Positions 9,748 to 18,961 are shown, numbered from the stretch's first letter. The stretch is DNA of 64,000 bases from Flavobacteriaceae bacterium UBA4166 (GCA_002379985.1 DFVG01000013.1:24070-88069); one strand, 5' to 3'. Notes: a model not told the origin generated them from the sequence alone. Program-made: numbers and translations.

Positions 9748-11037
9748 TTACTGTGCATTTAAATAATCGAGGGTAAGTTGCGTCATGGCTTTCACGCCCA
9801 GCAGCATTCCATTGTCGTCAATTTTGAAATCAGGTGTGTGATGCGGAAAGGCTTCCGTATTTCCGGGCGTCATTCCTCCTAGGAAAAAATAGAAGCCCGG
9901 AACTTCTTCTTGAAAGTATGAAAAATCTTCTCCTCCTGTAGAGGCTTTGGTAAGAACCACATTGTTTTTTCCGGCAACCGACTCCAATGAAGGGAGCATT
10001 TGGGTTGTTAGCTCTGGGTCGTTGTAGGTAACAACCGTGTTGTTTTGCCACTCCACGGTTGCCGTTCCGCCGTAGGCTTTAGCAATATCTCTGGCCATTT
10101 CCGTCATTCGTTTGATGATCATGTCGCGCATTTGTGGATTGAGCGTTCGTACGGTACCAATCATTTCGGCACTTTCAGGAATAATATTAAAACGAACTCC
10201 GGAAGTGATCTTTCCTACCGTAATTACAGCGGCTTCTTCCACCAAAGGGGATTCTCTACTAATAATACTTTGAAAGCCATCAATGATCTTTGCAGAAATA
10301 TAAATTGGGTCGACTCCCGCCCAAGGTGCAGAACCGTGGGTTTGTTTTCCCTGTACATTCACAACAAAGCGTTCCACTGCGGCCATAGTACCGCCCGGCT
10401 TGTATTTGATAGTTCCCACAGGAGTACCTGAATTAATATGCAACCCAAAAATAGCATCCACATCCGGCTTTGTTAACACACCTTCCTTGATCATGAGTTT
10501 TGCGCCGCCCTCTTCGCCGGGTGGCGGACCTTCTTCTGCAGGTTGAAATATAAATTTAACCGTTCCTTTAATTTTGTCTTTGTGTTTTGAAAGTACCGAA
10601 GCCACTCCCATCAGTATCGCCGTGTGGGTGTCGTGTCCGCACGCATGCATCACTCCGGTTTCTTGTCCTAAGAAGGTAGTGGTTACCTCGCTTTTAAAGG
10701 GTAGGTCGTTGCGTTCGGTAACCGGAAGCGCATCAATATCGGCACGAAGTGCCACTACTTTTCCGGGCTGATTACCTTTCAGCAAGGCTACGACGCCCGT
10801 TTTGGCCACTCCGGTTTGAACGTCCAATCCTAAGGATTTGAGGTGCGCTGCAATGGTTTCCGCAGTTTTGAATTCCCTGTTGGAGAGTTCCGGATTTTCA
10901 TGAAAATGATGCCGCCAATCGATGACATCGCCTTCAATGGCTTCTACATCTTTCAGAACAGAAGCATCCATTTGTGCCAATGTGATATGGGTTGCCATTC
11001 CGAAAAGGAAACAAATAAAAATAGGTCTAAATTTCAT
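9748..11037 (-). CDS. M20 family amidohydrolase/carboxypeptidase, exported (copy 2)
   Basis: 429 residues with a signal peptide (MKFRPIFICFLFGMATHITLA). It has the same catalytic layout as its neighbour: HACGHDTHTAILMGVA near 115, FIFQPAEEGPPPGEEGGA near 150, TGGEDFSYF near 375 and the terminal HHTPDFKID. Long stretches are identical to copy 1 (for example ENPELSNREF and KVxALRADIDALPVTER), while the segments around the dimerisation domain and C-terminus differ. It is 11 bp downstream of the DsrE-like gene and one base upstream of copy 1, so all are probably co-transcribed. Substrate unknown; a periplasmic role in trimming peptides or acyl amino acids is inferred. Confidence 0.93.
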   Translation of the reverse strand: MKFRPIFICFLFGMATHITLAQMDASVLKDVEAIEGDVIDWRHHFHENPELSNREFKTAETIAAHLKSLGLDVQTGVAKTGVVALLKGNQPGKVVALRADIDALPVTERNDLPFKSEVTTTFLGQETGVMHACGHDTHTAILMGVASVLSKHKDKIKGTVKFIFQPAEEGPPPGEEGGAKLMIKEGVLTKPDVDAIFGLHINSGTPVGTIKYKPGGTMAAVERFVVNVQGKQTHGSAPWAGVDPIYISAKIIDGFQSIISRESPLVEEAAVITVGKITSGVRFNIIPESAEMIGTVRTLNPQMRDMIIKRMTEMARDIAKAYGGTATVEWQNNTVVTYNDPELTTQMLPSLESVAGKNNVVLTKASTGGEDFSYFQEEVPGFYFFLGGMTPGNTEAFPHHTPDFKIDDNGMLLGVKAMTQLTLDYLNAQ

Positions 11038-11047
11038 ACAGCTAAGA

Positions 11048-11584
11048 TTATAAAGGAATAAGGGCGTACCCTTTGTTTTGATACTGAATTAAAGCCGTCA
11101 TGGACGAAAGTGCTACTTGTACTTCTTGATAGCGTCTCGCTTCTGAAATGTTCCTATGAGCAGCGGTTTGTCCGCAAAGAATGATGGGAATATTTTCTGC
11201 ATGCAACGCTTCCAACAGCGGAAGGTTTGGATTGTTAACACCAAATTTTTCCTGATAAGCAGCATCATTTAGGAGTCCGTATGCGGCATTTCCATGGACC
11301 ACCATGACAGGTAGCAATTGTTCTTTAGGTTTTCCCGCCTGCACATGCATGTTAAGAAATCTAGCGACTGTGGCGAGATACGGATTGATGGCTTCTGGAT
11401 CTTCCGGAGCGCTTTTAATATCGAAAACCACGCGAAAGGGAGTTGTGGTATCTGTAGCAATATCGGGAACTGGAACAGCATAGGTGGCTCCAAAATCTTT
11501 AACCACCTTTCCTTGCATGCGTTCCGCTTGCGCAAAACCTGCTAGCGTGGAGCAACATAGAAGTAACAACAATAAATTTCGCAT
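11048..11584 (-). CDS. exported DsrE/DsrF-like family protein
   Basis: 178 residues when started at the internal ATG 11584. The longer frame from 11629 adds 15 residues ahead of an otherwise clear signal peptide (MRNLLLLLLCCSTLAGFAQA), so I prefer the shorter form. The mature part has a DsrE-like fold: FRVVFDIKS strand, LLPVMVVHGNAAY, and the Cys-containing loop ILCGQTAAHRN, the position of the sulfur-carrying Cys in the family. Exported DsrE proteins are common in Bacteroidota but their partner is unknown. It is the first gene of the minus-strand run that continues with two M20 hydrolases. Confidence 0.8.
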   Translation of the reverse strand: MRNLLLLLLCCSTLAGFAQAERMQGKVVKDFGATYAVPVPDIATDTTTPFRVVFDIKSAPEDPEAINPYLATVARFLNMHVQAGKPKEQLLPVMVVHGNAAYGLLNDAAYQEKFGVNNPNLPLLEALHAENIPIILCGQTAAHRNISEARRYQEVQVALSSMTALIQYQNKGYALIPL

Positions 11585-11742
11585 AGACGAGGTTTGGTAG
11601 GTTATAAAATGATGTCTAAAGATATTCAAATTTCGGCAATCCCAAAACCGGGAGACTGTTTATAAAATATGAGCCTTCTGTCGGGAATTTGTTTTGAATT
11701 TAATTATTTTCACACCGTTATTCTCTTCTGAAAAAATCAGCC

Positions 11743-14061
11743 TTGCAGGAATATCTTGATCAACTTAACGAAGCCCAGTTAGCGCCTACATTGCACGTAG
11801 ACGGCCCCTTAATTGTAATTGCCGGTGCCGGTTCGGGAAAGACTCGTGTGCTTACATACCGAATTGCGTATTTGATGTCGAAAGGGGTTGACCCATTTAA
11901 TATTTTAGCGTTGACCTTTACCAACAAAGCAGCGCGCGAAATGAAAAAGCGTATCGCACAGATCGTTGGGAACAGTGAAGCCAAAAACCTTTGGATGGGA
12001 ACGTTTCACAGTGTATTTGCAAAGATCCTTCGGTTTGAAGGGGAGAAACTGGGGTATCCTTCCAATTTTACGATCTACGATACACAAGACAGTCAGAGTG
12101 TCATCAGAAGCATCATCAAAGAAATGCAACTGGATAAGGATATTTATAAATACAAGCAGGTCTTTTCGCGTATTTCCTCATACAAGAACAGTCTGATCAC
12201 AGTAAAAGCCTATTTTCAAAATCCGGAGCTCATGGAGGCTGATGCCATGGCAAAATTACCGCGCTTGGGAGATATCTATAAGAACTATGTGGATCGATGT
12301 TTTAAGGCGGGCGCGATGGATTTTGATGATCTGTTGTTGAAAACAAACGAGTTACTTACCCGCTTTCCGGATGTGTTGGCGAAATACCAAAATCGCTTTA
12401 GGTATATTCTAGTGGATGAGTATCAAGATACCAATCACAGTCAGTATCTCATCGTTCGCGCGTTGTCAGATCGTTTTCAGAACATTTGTGTGGTGGGAGA
12501 CGATGCGCAGAGTATCTATGCCTTCCGCGGAGCGAACATCAATAATATTCTGAATTTTCAGAAAGATTATGATCAAGTGAGTGTTTACCGACTCGAACAA
12601 AATTATCGTTCGACCAAAAATATTGTGAATGCGGCCAATAGCATCATTGAAAAAAATAAGACCCGACTCGAAAAAGTAGTTTGGACGGCCAACGAAGAAG
12701 GTCCAAAGATCAAGGTCAACCGTACCATGACCGATGGGGATGAAGGGCGATTTGTGGCGAGTTCTATCTTCGAAATTCAAATGAACGAGCAACGGCAACC
12801 CCATGATTTTGCTGTGCTCTATCGAACCAATGCCCAGTCACGTGCCATTGAAGATGCTTTGCGTAAAAAGGATATTCCGTATCGTATTTATGGCGGACTC
12901 AGTTTTTACCAGCGCAAAGAAATCAAAGATGTGCTGGCATATCTTCGTTTGATCTTGAATCCAAAGGACGAAGAAGCATTGAAACGTGTCATCAATTTTC
13001 CGGCGCGGGGTATCGGGCAAACAACGATGGACCGACTCATCGTCGCTGCTAATCATTATAACCGCTCAATTTTTGAGGTGATCAAAGCGCTGGATAAGAT
13101 CAATCTGAAGATCAATAAAGGCACGCAAGCGAAGTTGGAGGATTTTGCCACTATGATCGAAAGTTTTCAAGTGCTGAACAGAGGTTATAATGCCTTTCAG
13201 ATTGCAGAGCACGTTACTAAGAAGACCGGTCTGTTGCAAGAACTGAAAAAAGATGGCACCCCTGAAGGTATTGCACGTATCGAGAATATGGAGGAGTTAT
13301 TAAACGGGATGCGTGATTTCGTGGAAGAACAAAAGGAACTCGCTGATGCTACAGGCAGTCTGGCAGAATTTTTAGAGGACGTAGCACTCGCCACAGACCT
13401 CGATAATGATAAAGGAGACACCAATCGCGTGGCCTTAATGACGGTGCATTTAGCCAAAGGGTTAGAGTTTCCCTACGTATATATAGTCGGGATGGAAGAA
13501 GAGTTGTTTCCAAGTGGCATGAGCATGAACACGCGAAGCGAACTGGAAGAAGAACGTCGCTTGTTCTATGTGGCACTCACACGAGCAGAGAATCAAGCCT
13601 TCTTAACATATACACAAAGCAGATACCGCTGGGGAAAATTAATTGACGCAGAACCCAGTCGGTTTATCGAAGAGATCGATGAAGGATATCTTGAATACCT
13701 TACACCCAAAACCGAACATCGTTTCAAACCATTAATAGACGCTGATATCTTTGGAGAAGTGGATAAAAGTAAGTTGCGAATGCGAAAACCAATTTCCGGA
13801 ACACCTCCAAAAGGCCCCACAGAAGAGCAACGCCGCAAACTTCGGAAAATGAAACCGGTGAGCAGTGATACCGATAAAAATTTCAATCCGGCAGATCATA
13901 ATCTAAACGTTGGCGTAATGGTAGAACACGTTCGCTTCGGAAAAGGAGAGATCAAGAAAATTGAAGGGGTAGGTGCCGATACCAAGGCCGAGATCCAATT
14001 TGAAAATGGAGGCCTGAAAAAATTACTCCTGCGCTTTGCGAAACTACAAGTACTTGATTAA
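11743..14061 (+). CDS. UvrD/PcrA-type ATP-dependent DNA helicase (TTG start)
   Basis: 772 residues. Superfamily 1A 3'-5' helicase for nucleotide excision and mismatch repair and for removing proteins from DNA. Walker A GAGSGKTRVLTYRI at about 26-35, motif Ia ALTFTNKAAREM, motif II VDEYQDTNHSQY near 225, motif III GDDAQSIYAFRGA, motif IV YRSTKNIV, motif V TVHLAKGLEF, motif VI VALTRAEN. A C-terminal Tudor-like PcrA tail is present (GVMVEHVRFGKGEIKKIEG). No ATG exists between the upstream in-frame stop at 11701 and the conserved N-terminus, so the TTG at 11743, which aligns with the usual xxYLDQLNEAQ start, is the best start; a CTG at 11728 is the only other candidate. The gene ends 4 bases inside the convergent esterase gene. 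Confidence 0.96.
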   Translation: MQEYLDQLNEAQLAPTLHVDGPLIVIAGAGSGKTRVLTYRIAYLMSKGVDPFNILALTFTNKAAREMKKRIAQIVGNSEAKNLWMGTFHSVFAKILRFEGEKLGYPSNFTIYDTQDSQSVIRSIIKEMQLDKDIYKYKQVFSRISSYKNSLITVKAYFQNPELMEADAMAKLPRLGDIYKNYVDRCFKAGAMDFDDLLLKTNELLTRFPDVLAKYQNRFRYILVDEYQDTNHSQYLIVRALSDRFQNICVVGDDAQSIYAFRGANINNILNFQKDYDQVSVYRLEQNYRSTKNIVNAANSIIEKNKTRLEKVVWTANEEGPKIKVNRTMTDGDEGRFVASSIFEIQMNEQRQPHDFAVLYRTNAQSRAIEDALRKKDIPYRIYGGLSFYQRKEIKDVLAYLRLILNPKDEEALKRVINFPARGIGQTTMDRLIVAANHYNRSIFEVIKALDKINLKINKGTQAKLEDFATMIESFQVLNRGYNAFQIAEHVTKKTGLLQELKKDGTPEGIARIENMEELLNGMRDFVEEQKELADATGSLAEFLEDVALATDLDNDKGDTNRVALMTVHLAKGLEFPYVYIVGMEEELFPSGMSMNTRSELEEERRLFYVALTRAENQAFLTYTQSRYRWGKLIDAEPSRFIEEIDEGYLEYLTPKTEHRFKPLIDADIFGEVDKSKLRMRKPISGTPPKGPTEEQRRKLRKMKPVSSDTDKNFNPADHNLNVGVMVEHVRFGKGEIKKIEGVGADTKAEIQFENGGLKKLLLRFAKLQVLD

Positions 14062-14981
14062 GGTATAACGGGAAGGTAATTCGTAATAAAAGCACGAAGT
14101 TTTACCTGTAGGTCGATATAACTTTCCGGACTCCAGTCGTCTCCATGTCCGCCCTCATATATCGTATAACTATGATCTATCATCGCATCGCTCAAGGTCG
14201 TGTCTAGCCTATCTCCATTGGTAAGCGGTACCAGAGGATCGGCATCGCCATAGAACATAATCGTAGGAGAAGCTGAAGCAGAGACCTGATACACCGGACT
14301 CGTAGCTTGTGCAAGGTCGGTTCCGGCAGGATATTGAGTTTCATCTACAAGAAACTGAAGCAGTAGATCGAAATTCGGATCGTCCGCATAGAAAGGATCG
14401 GTGAAGTCGGTTGGTCCAACAATGTCGGCTACAAATTTTACTTGGTCGTCTTCATCATAAACATAATCGTACATCAAAGAGATATGCGCCCCTGCACTCG
14501 TTCCTAGGAGTCCGAATTCCGGTAAAATCAATAATTCTCCTCGCTGTGCCGTGAGTTGGTCGATCACACGATCGATATCCAAAAACTGATTCGGAAATGC
14601 CGGAACACCTGCACCGGGATTGGCCAAGACATAATTCATATTTACCACGGCATGGTCTGGGAAATCGGCTCTAATTTGCGCCAATATTTCGGCCATATCT
14701 GCCTTGTCTCCTTCTATCCAGCCACCTCCGTGCACGAGGATGATAACTTTGGTTTTGTCTTCGGAACGGTCTTCCGGAAGATAAATATCATACACCTGCT
14801 GCGGATTATCGCCATAGGATACATCCGTAAAAGAAGCAGCTGCTATGCTTGGATCATCATCGGAAGTGTCATCCGTTTGGGTGGTGTCGTCAGAGGGAGT
14901 GCTGTCGTCACTGGAAGAGCAACTTACTGTAAGTGATGCTACCAATAACAAGGCAAGAAGAGATAACCAAAGGTGTTTCAT
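14058..14981 (-). CDS. alpha/beta hydrolase (esterase-like) lipoprotein
   Basis: 307 residues. Lipoprotein signal ending VSC near residue 21, then SSSDDSTPSDD and a D/T-rich linker, an acidic signature consistent with outer-surface export in Flavobacteriia. The catalytic domain (about 50-305) shows the HGGGW oxyanion motif near 83, the nucleophile elbow GTSAGAH near 155, the acid in FYGDADPLVPL near 245, and the His in YEGGHGDDW near 278, placing it with BD-FAE/carboxylesterase-type enzymes that hydrolyse esters such as acetyl or feruloyl groups on polysaccharides. The actual substrate is not evident: no polysaccharide-utilisation genes are adjacent. Convergent with the helicase gene, overlapping by 4 bases. 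Confidence 0.85.
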   Translation of the reverse strand: MKHLWLSLLALLLVASLTVSCSSSDDSTPSDDTTQTDDTSDDDPSIAAASFTDVSYGDNPQQVYDIYLPEDRSEDKTKVIILVHGGGWIEGDKADMAEILAQIRADFPDHAVVNMNYVLANPGAGVPAFPNQFLDIDRVIDQLTAQRGELLILPEFGLLGTSAGAHISLMYDYVYDEDDQVKFVADIVGPTDFTDPFYADDPNFDLLLQFLVDETQYPAGTDLAQATSPVYQVSASASPTIMFYGDADPLVPLTNGDRLDTTLSDAMIDHSYTIYEGGHGDDWSPESYIDLQVKLRAFITNYLPVIP

Positions 14982-15079
14982 GATACTATTTTGATTGATA
15001 ACGTGTAAAATTCAAATTTATGTTAAGGATTCGTTATTTAGAATGAAATTTTCAGAAAAACCGTGTATTTTCAATTATT

Positions 15080-15295
15080 ATGATAAAAGAAGGAACTGAA
15101 GTTACATGGAAATGGGGCAATGGAAAGGCCCAAGGAAAAGTAGTTGAAACATTTACCAAAGAAGTGACTCGCACTATCGAAGGCAATGAAGTGACTCGCA
15201 AAGGAGAAGAAGGTAACAAGGCTCTACTCATTGAGCAAGATGATGGTGGAAAGGTATTAAAACTAGAGAGTGAAGTTTCACGAAAGTCAAACTAA
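15080..15295 (+). CDS. HVA1 / DUF2945 family small Tudor-like protein
   Basis: 71 residues. The sequence starts IKEGTEVTWKWGNGKAQGKVVE and contains two near-repeats, TKEVTRTIEGNEVTRKGE, before KALLIEQDDGGKVLKLESEV. This is the pattern of the hypervirulence-associated HVA1 (DUF2945) family, short SH3/Tudor-like proteins of unknown function. It precedes the Sua5 gene by 2 bases, so the two are likely one transcript, but no functional link is known. No signal peptide; cytoplasmic. Confidence 0.75.
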   Translation: MIKEGTEVTWKWGNGKAQGKVVETFTKEVTRTIEGNEVTRKGEEGNKALLIEQDDGGKVLKLESEVSRKSN

Positions 15296-15297
15296 GC

Positions 15298-15915
15298 ATG
15301 GCGGAACTTATTAAGATTTACGAAGAGAACCCGAATCCTAAGGATGTCAAGCGTGTCGTGGATATCATTCGAGACGGCGGACTGGTTATTTACCCGAGTG
15401 ATACGGTCTATGCGCTGGGTTGTGATATTACAAATAACAGAGCCTTAGAGCGTGTGGCGCAATTAAAAGGGGTGAAGTTGGAAAAAGCCAATTTTTCCTT
15501 TGTGTGTGAAGACTTGAGCAATCTTTCAGATTATGTGCGACAGATCAACACGCAAACCTTTAAAATCCTAAAAAGAGCCCTCCCGGGGCCCTATACCTTT
15601 ATTCTTCCCGGAAATAATAACCTTCCTACGGTTTTTAAAAAGAAGAAAGAGGTAGGTATTCGTGTACCTGATAACACGATCACACGGGCCATTGTAAACG
15701 GACTCGGAAATCCCATTGTTTCTACTTCCATTAAAGATGAAGATGAAGTGATTGAATACACGACAGACCCTGAACTTATCTACGAGAAATGGCATAAACT
15801 GGTTGATGTCATCGTCGATGGAGGGTATGGCGGAAACATTCCCTCTACCGTCATTGATCTCACAGAAGAATCCCCTGTGCTTATAAGAGAAGGCAAGGGA
15901 AGTCTGGAGATTTAA
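15298..15915 (+). CDS. L-threonylcarbamoyladenylate synthase, Sua5/YciO/YrdC family
   Basis: 205 residues, a single YrdC domain. The family makes threonylcarbamoyl-AMP from threonine, bicarbonate and ATP for the t6A modification of tRNAs decoding ANN codons. Seen: IIRDGGLVIYPSDTVYALGCD near 25-45, the nucleotide-binding KRALPGPYTFILPG near 95-110, VGIRVPDN, and GNPIVSTSIKDEDE near 140-150. There is no C-terminal Sua5 domain, and the K/R..S/T core is closer to YciO-type members, so it may be a paralogue rather than the essential TsaC. It begins 2 bp after the HVA1 gene stop. Confidence 0.88.
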   Translation: MAELIKIYEENPNPKDVKRVVDIIRDGGLVIYPSDTVYALGCDITNNRALERVAQLKGVKLEKANFSFVCEDLSNLSDYVRQINTQTFKILKRALPGPYTFILPGNNNLPTVFKKKKEVGIRVPDNTITRAIVNGLGNPIVSTSIKDEDEVIEYTTDPELIYEKWHKLVDVIVDGGYGGNIPSTVIDLTEESPVLIREGKGSLEI

Positions 15916-16015
15916 TATGACTTTTTGAAGCAGCGTTAAATCGGTGCTAAACCCTAGCTTTTTATAGGTTTCAGAAATTAAATATGGTACTTTAAGTGTA
16001 CTAAAAATAAACGCT

Positions 16016-16852
16016 ATGCCATATTTAAAAACAAGTTCGAAAGAGAACGATAAAAACATTCAGTTATACTATCAAGATTACGGTACGGGTCAACCTGTGG
16101 TGCTTATTCACGGTTGGCCTTTGAGCAATGCCATGTGGGAATATCAAAAACAGGCGATTGTAAACGCCGGATATCGATGTATTTCTTATGACCGTAGAGG
16201 TTTCGGAAAAAGTGACCAACCCTGGGATGGATACAATTATGATACCATGGCAGGCGATTTAAATGACCTTATAAACACCTTAGAACTTACGGATGTAATT
16301 CTTGTTGGTTTTTCCATGGGTGGAGGTGAATTGGGTCGTTATATAGGTCGCTTCGGAACCGAAAAAATTGCAAAGATGGTCTTTCTTTCCTCTATTGCTC
16401 CCTTTATGTTAAAGACCGATGACAATCCGGATGGGGTTCCATCGGAAACTTTTGAAGAGTTCAAGGGAGCGATTCAAAATGACCGACTGGGTTTCCTGAA
16501 TGATTTCGGGGAGATCTTCGTGAATTATGATGACAACAAGGATAAGATTAGCAAACAACAATTGCATTATAATTGGACGATCGCTGCCGGAGCCTCACCA
16601 AAAGGAACGCTGGACTGTATTGATGCTTTCGGAAAAACCGATCTTCGCGATGACCTTAAGAAGATTGATGTGCCAACGCTTTTCATTCATGGTGATGAAG
16701 ATAAAGTAGTACCTATAGATCCTACCGCAAAGCAGGGTCACGAAATTGTTTCGGGAAGTGAGTTACATGTGATCAAAGGAGCGCCACACGGTTGTACCTT
16801 TACGCATACAGACGAAGTGAATGAAACCTTACTCAATTTTTTGAAGAAATAA
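16016..16852 (+). CDS. alpha/beta hydrolase, non-heme chloroperoxidase/arylesterase-like
   Basis: 278 residues without a signal peptide. The catalytic triad is visible: Ser in VGFSMGGGELGRYIG near 100, Asp in FIHGDEDKVVPID near 228, and His in IKGAPHGCTFTH near 260, plus the oxyanion HGWPLSNAMW near 31. The GFSMGGGE elbow and the HGWPLS motif are typical of cofactor-free haloperoxidase/aryl esterases, which in vivo hydrolyse esters or lactones. Monocistronic: followed directly by a strong terminator at 16867. Substrate unknown. Confidence 0.88.
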   Translation: MPYLKTSSKENDKNIQLYYQDYGTGQPVVLIHGWPLSNAMWEYQKQAIVNAGYRCISYDRRGFGKSDQPWDGYNYDTMAGDLNDLINTLELTDVILVGFSMGGGELGRYIGRFGTEKIAKMVFLSSIAPFMLKTDDNPDGVPSETFEEFKGAIQNDRLGFLNDFGEIFVNYDDNKDKISKQQLHYNWTIAAGASPKGTLDCIDAFGKTDLRDDLKKIDVPTLFIHGDEDKVVPIDPTAKQGHEIVSGSELHVIKGAPHGCTFTHTDEVNETLLNFLKK

Positions 16853-16866
16853 GTAGTTTAAAGAGC

Positions 16867-16898
16867 AAAAAAGCGCCGTTCAGAACGGCGCTTTTTTT
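16867..16898 (+). terminator. intrinsic terminator after the alpha/beta hydrolase
   Basis: Perfect 9-bp stem AGCGCCGTT / AACGGCGCT around the loop CAG, followed by a run of seven T. A run of A on the left side means it could also work in the opposite direction. Confidence 0.9.
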
Positions 16899-16922
16899 GT
16901 TTATTATTGTAGCTGTTCTACA

Positions 16923-16950
16923 TAAAAAAACCCGACGGTAAGTCGGGTTC
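16923..16950 (-). terminator. intrinsic terminator after the OmpA-family lipoprotein
   Basis: Perfect stem AACCCGAC / GTCGGGTT with a 5-base loop. Read on the minus strand it ends in a run of seven T, so it serves the gene that stops at 16981. It forms a back-to-back pair with the plus-strand terminator at 16867. Confidence 0.85.
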
Positions 16951-16980
16951 TTTGTTTTAATATCATCAACGAGTTTCGTC

Positions 16981-17844
16981 TTAGTTGATAGCAGGATCTT
17001 TAAGCCCTTCCTCGATCATGTTGTAGAACTGATCCAATTTTGGAAGTACTACGATTCGAGTTCTTCGGTTTTTGGCTTTCCCGTCAGCATTATCGTTAGA
17101 CGCCACCGGAACGTATTCTCCACGTCCACCGGCAGTCATTCTCGCTGGAGCAACACCAAAGTCATTTTGAAGGGTTCTCACTACGGCAGTCGCACGAAGC
17201 ACACTTAAGTCCCAGTTATCCTTGATACAGCCAGTACTAATTGGCACCGTATCGGTGTGTCCTTCTACTAAGAATTCAAAATCAGGCTTGTTCTTTACCA
17301 CGGCAGCAACTTTTCCTAGCACTTCTTTCGCACGAGAAGTAATTTGATAGCTTCCGCTGTTGAATAACAATTTATCACTGATATTTACATACACCACACC
17401 TTTTTCAACGCTAATCTCAATGTCTTCATCATCCATGCTTCCAACCGCACCTTTCAGACTTTGAACTAATGCTAGGTTTACAGAATCACGACGTGTTACA
17501 GCATCTTGTAGTTTACGTATAGTAAGATCTTTTTCTTTTAAGCTCTCCAAAGATTTTTCCAAATTGGCGGCCCCTTTTTTGGTAAGATCGGTAAAGTCTC
17601 CAATTTGTTTGATCAAATCGCCATTCGTAGCATTCAATGACGCTACCTGACTCTTTAGACTTTGGTTTTCGGCACGTAACCCAGAACGTTCTTCCAAGCA
17701 ATCATTAAGTTTTACGGTGGCCGTATTCAACATATCTTGTGTTTCTTTTTGTTTGGCTTCAAGCTCTGCGTATTTCTTTTTTGAAACGCATGAAGTGAAC
17801 ATGAGTCCTGAGCAAGCTACCAGTATCAATAGTTTTTTCATCAT
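16981..17844 (-). CDS. OmpA-family peptidoglycan-binding lipoprotein
   Basis: 287 residues. Lipoprotein signal (MKKLLILVACSGLMFTSC; the tandem start MMKK leaves two possible ATGs), then basic KKKYAE rather than acidic residues after the Cys, suggesting it faces the periplasm. Residues about 25-125 form a coiled coil (AELEAKQKETQDML, LRAENQSLKSQVASL). The C-terminal OmpA domain (about 150-280) has VEGHTDTVPI near 195, NWDLSVLRATAVVRTL near 212 and KNRRTRIVVLP near 265, the residues that clamp diaminopimelate of peptidoglycan. The likely job is to tie the outer membrane to the cell wall. A -7 element TAATTTTG lies upstream and a terminator follows. Confidence 0.93.
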   Translation of the reverse strand: MMKKLLILVACSGLMFTSCVSKKKYAELEAKQKETQDMLNTATVKLNDCLEERSGLRAENQSLKSQVASLNATNGDLIKQIGDFTDLTKKGAANLEKSLESLKEKDLTIRKLQDAVTRRDSVNLALVQSLKGAVGSMDDEDIEISVEKGVVYVNISDKLLFNSGSYQITSRAKEVLGKVAAVVKNKPDFEFLVEGHTDTVPISTGCIKDNWDLSVLRATAVVRTLQNDFGVAPARMTAGGRGEYVPVASNDNADGKAKNRRTRIVVLPKLDQFYNMIEEGLKDPAIN

Positions 17845-17866
17845 ATTATTTTTTGAAGTTGATAAC

Positions 17867-17874
17867 CAAAATTA
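17867..17874 (-). promoter_or_regulatory. -7 element of the OmpA lipoprotein gene
   Basis: Minus-strand TAATTTTG fits the Bacteroidota TAnnTTTG consensus, 23 bp before the start codon. No clear TTTG at the -33 position is seen. Confidence 0.5.
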
Positions 17875-17923
17875 ACAATTCCACAGCCATCCATAGAACT
17901 GTTAACAATACTTTAAGCAAAAA

Positions 17924-18919
17924 TTAGTAGCCGCTGTTAAAGGTCTGTTTTTTCCGAATAAAATATCGCCAAACAACTGATTTACAGCGATAATAGGAGA
18001 TGGAAGGCAATCGTTTGTTTCGCTTTTTCCAGAAGGTAGAAAATAACGAATAGAAGCTGAGGTGCGCCTTGATAACAGCTTTGAAATGAGAAGGTTTTCC
18101 TTGTAATAGAAACTGAACGCCTGCAATGGCGTCTAGGCACAACCGAATGAGCAGTAATAATAATACACTCTTTCCGGGGTGATTCTTTAACAGTACCAAA
18201 AGGCTATTTCTAAAATTGTAAAAGGTCTTGGTCGCATTCTGTGTTGAAAGTGTGGCGCCACCTACGTGGTAAATTCGACTCTCAGGTACATATCCCACCG
18301 TTCCGCCAAGCTGTTGTAACCGCCAACAAAGATCAATTTCCTCCTGATGTGCAAAAAGGTCTTCATCAAACCCCTGTGCTTCTTCAAATGCATTTCTGCG
18401 AACCGCAAGACAAGCGCCGCTTGCCCAAAAGATGGAGATAGGATCGTCGTATTGTCCGGTATCTTTTTCAATGGTATTGAAAACTCTTCCTCGGCAAAAG
18501 GGATATCCCAACTGGTCTAAAAAACCGCCCGCAGCACCGGCGTATTCAAAATGATCGCGTCGATTCGCATCTAAGATCTTCGGTTGTGCAGCAACTAAAT
18601 TTTCGTTTTCCGAGAACGCTTTTCTAATAGGCAAAAGCCAGTTGTTGGTTACTTCCACATCACTATTCAGCAAAATAAAAAGATCTTCTTTGCATTTTTT
18701 GAGCGCTTCATTGTAGCCTCCCGCATATCCTTTATTAGACTTATTCCGAAGAATGACAATCTTAGGAAAATGTGTTTCAACGAAAGCGATCGAAGTATCC
18801 GTTGAGGCGTTATCCGCGAGATAGACGGTAGCTTCTTCAGAATATTGTACGACCGAAGGTAGAAACTTCTCGAGAAGCTCTTTTCCATTCCAATTCAGAA
18901 TAACAACGGCAATCTGCAA
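17924..18919 (-). CDS. family 2 glycosyltransferase (TTG start)
   Basis: 331 residues. GT2 fold: AVVILNWNGKELLEKFLPSV at the N-terminus, ADNASTDTS near 38, GYAGGYNEAL near 67 and LLNSDVEV near 85 (the metal/nucleotide-binding DxD position), then GACLAVRRNAFEEAQGFDEDLFAHQEEIDLCWRLQ near 170-205, the acceptor/base region of rhamnosyl/galactofuranosyl-like GT2 enzymes. The C-terminal part (about 240-300) is hydrophobic and may touch the membrane. The codon at 18919 is TTG; it aligns with the usual M-xIAVVILNWNG start, and the next ATG is far inside. Likely transfers sugars to a surface glycan or lipid carrier; no glycan cluster adjoins. Confidence 0.9.
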   Translation of the reverse strand: MQIAVVILNWNGKELLEKFLPSVVQYSEEATVYLADNASTDTSIAFVETHFPKIVILRNKSNKGYAGGYNEALKKCKEDLFILLNSDVEVTNNWLLPIRKAFSENENLVAAQPKILDANRRDHFEYAGAAGGFLDQLGYPFCRGRVFNTIEKDTGQYDDPISIFWASGACLAVRRNAFEEAQGFDEDLFAHQEEIDLCWRLQQLGGTVGYVPESRIYHVGGATLSTQNATKTFYNFRNSLLVLLKNHPGKSVLLLLLIRLCLDAIAGVQFLLQGKPSHFKAVIKAHLSFYSLFSTFWKKRNKRLPSISYYRCKSVVWRYFIRKKQTFNSGY

Positions 18920-18961
18920 ACTGAAGAAATTTAAGGTTGAAGGAGCAAAAATACTATTCCT

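Noticed and set aside
8466..11037. Long direct DNA repeats
   Set aside because: They are explained by the two homologous M20 coding regions, not by a mobile element.
15568..16059. 163-codon open frame on the minus strand over the Sua5 gene
   Set aside because: Antisense shadow: the plus-strand gene has a recognisable family and the minus frame has no motif, start context or neighbours.
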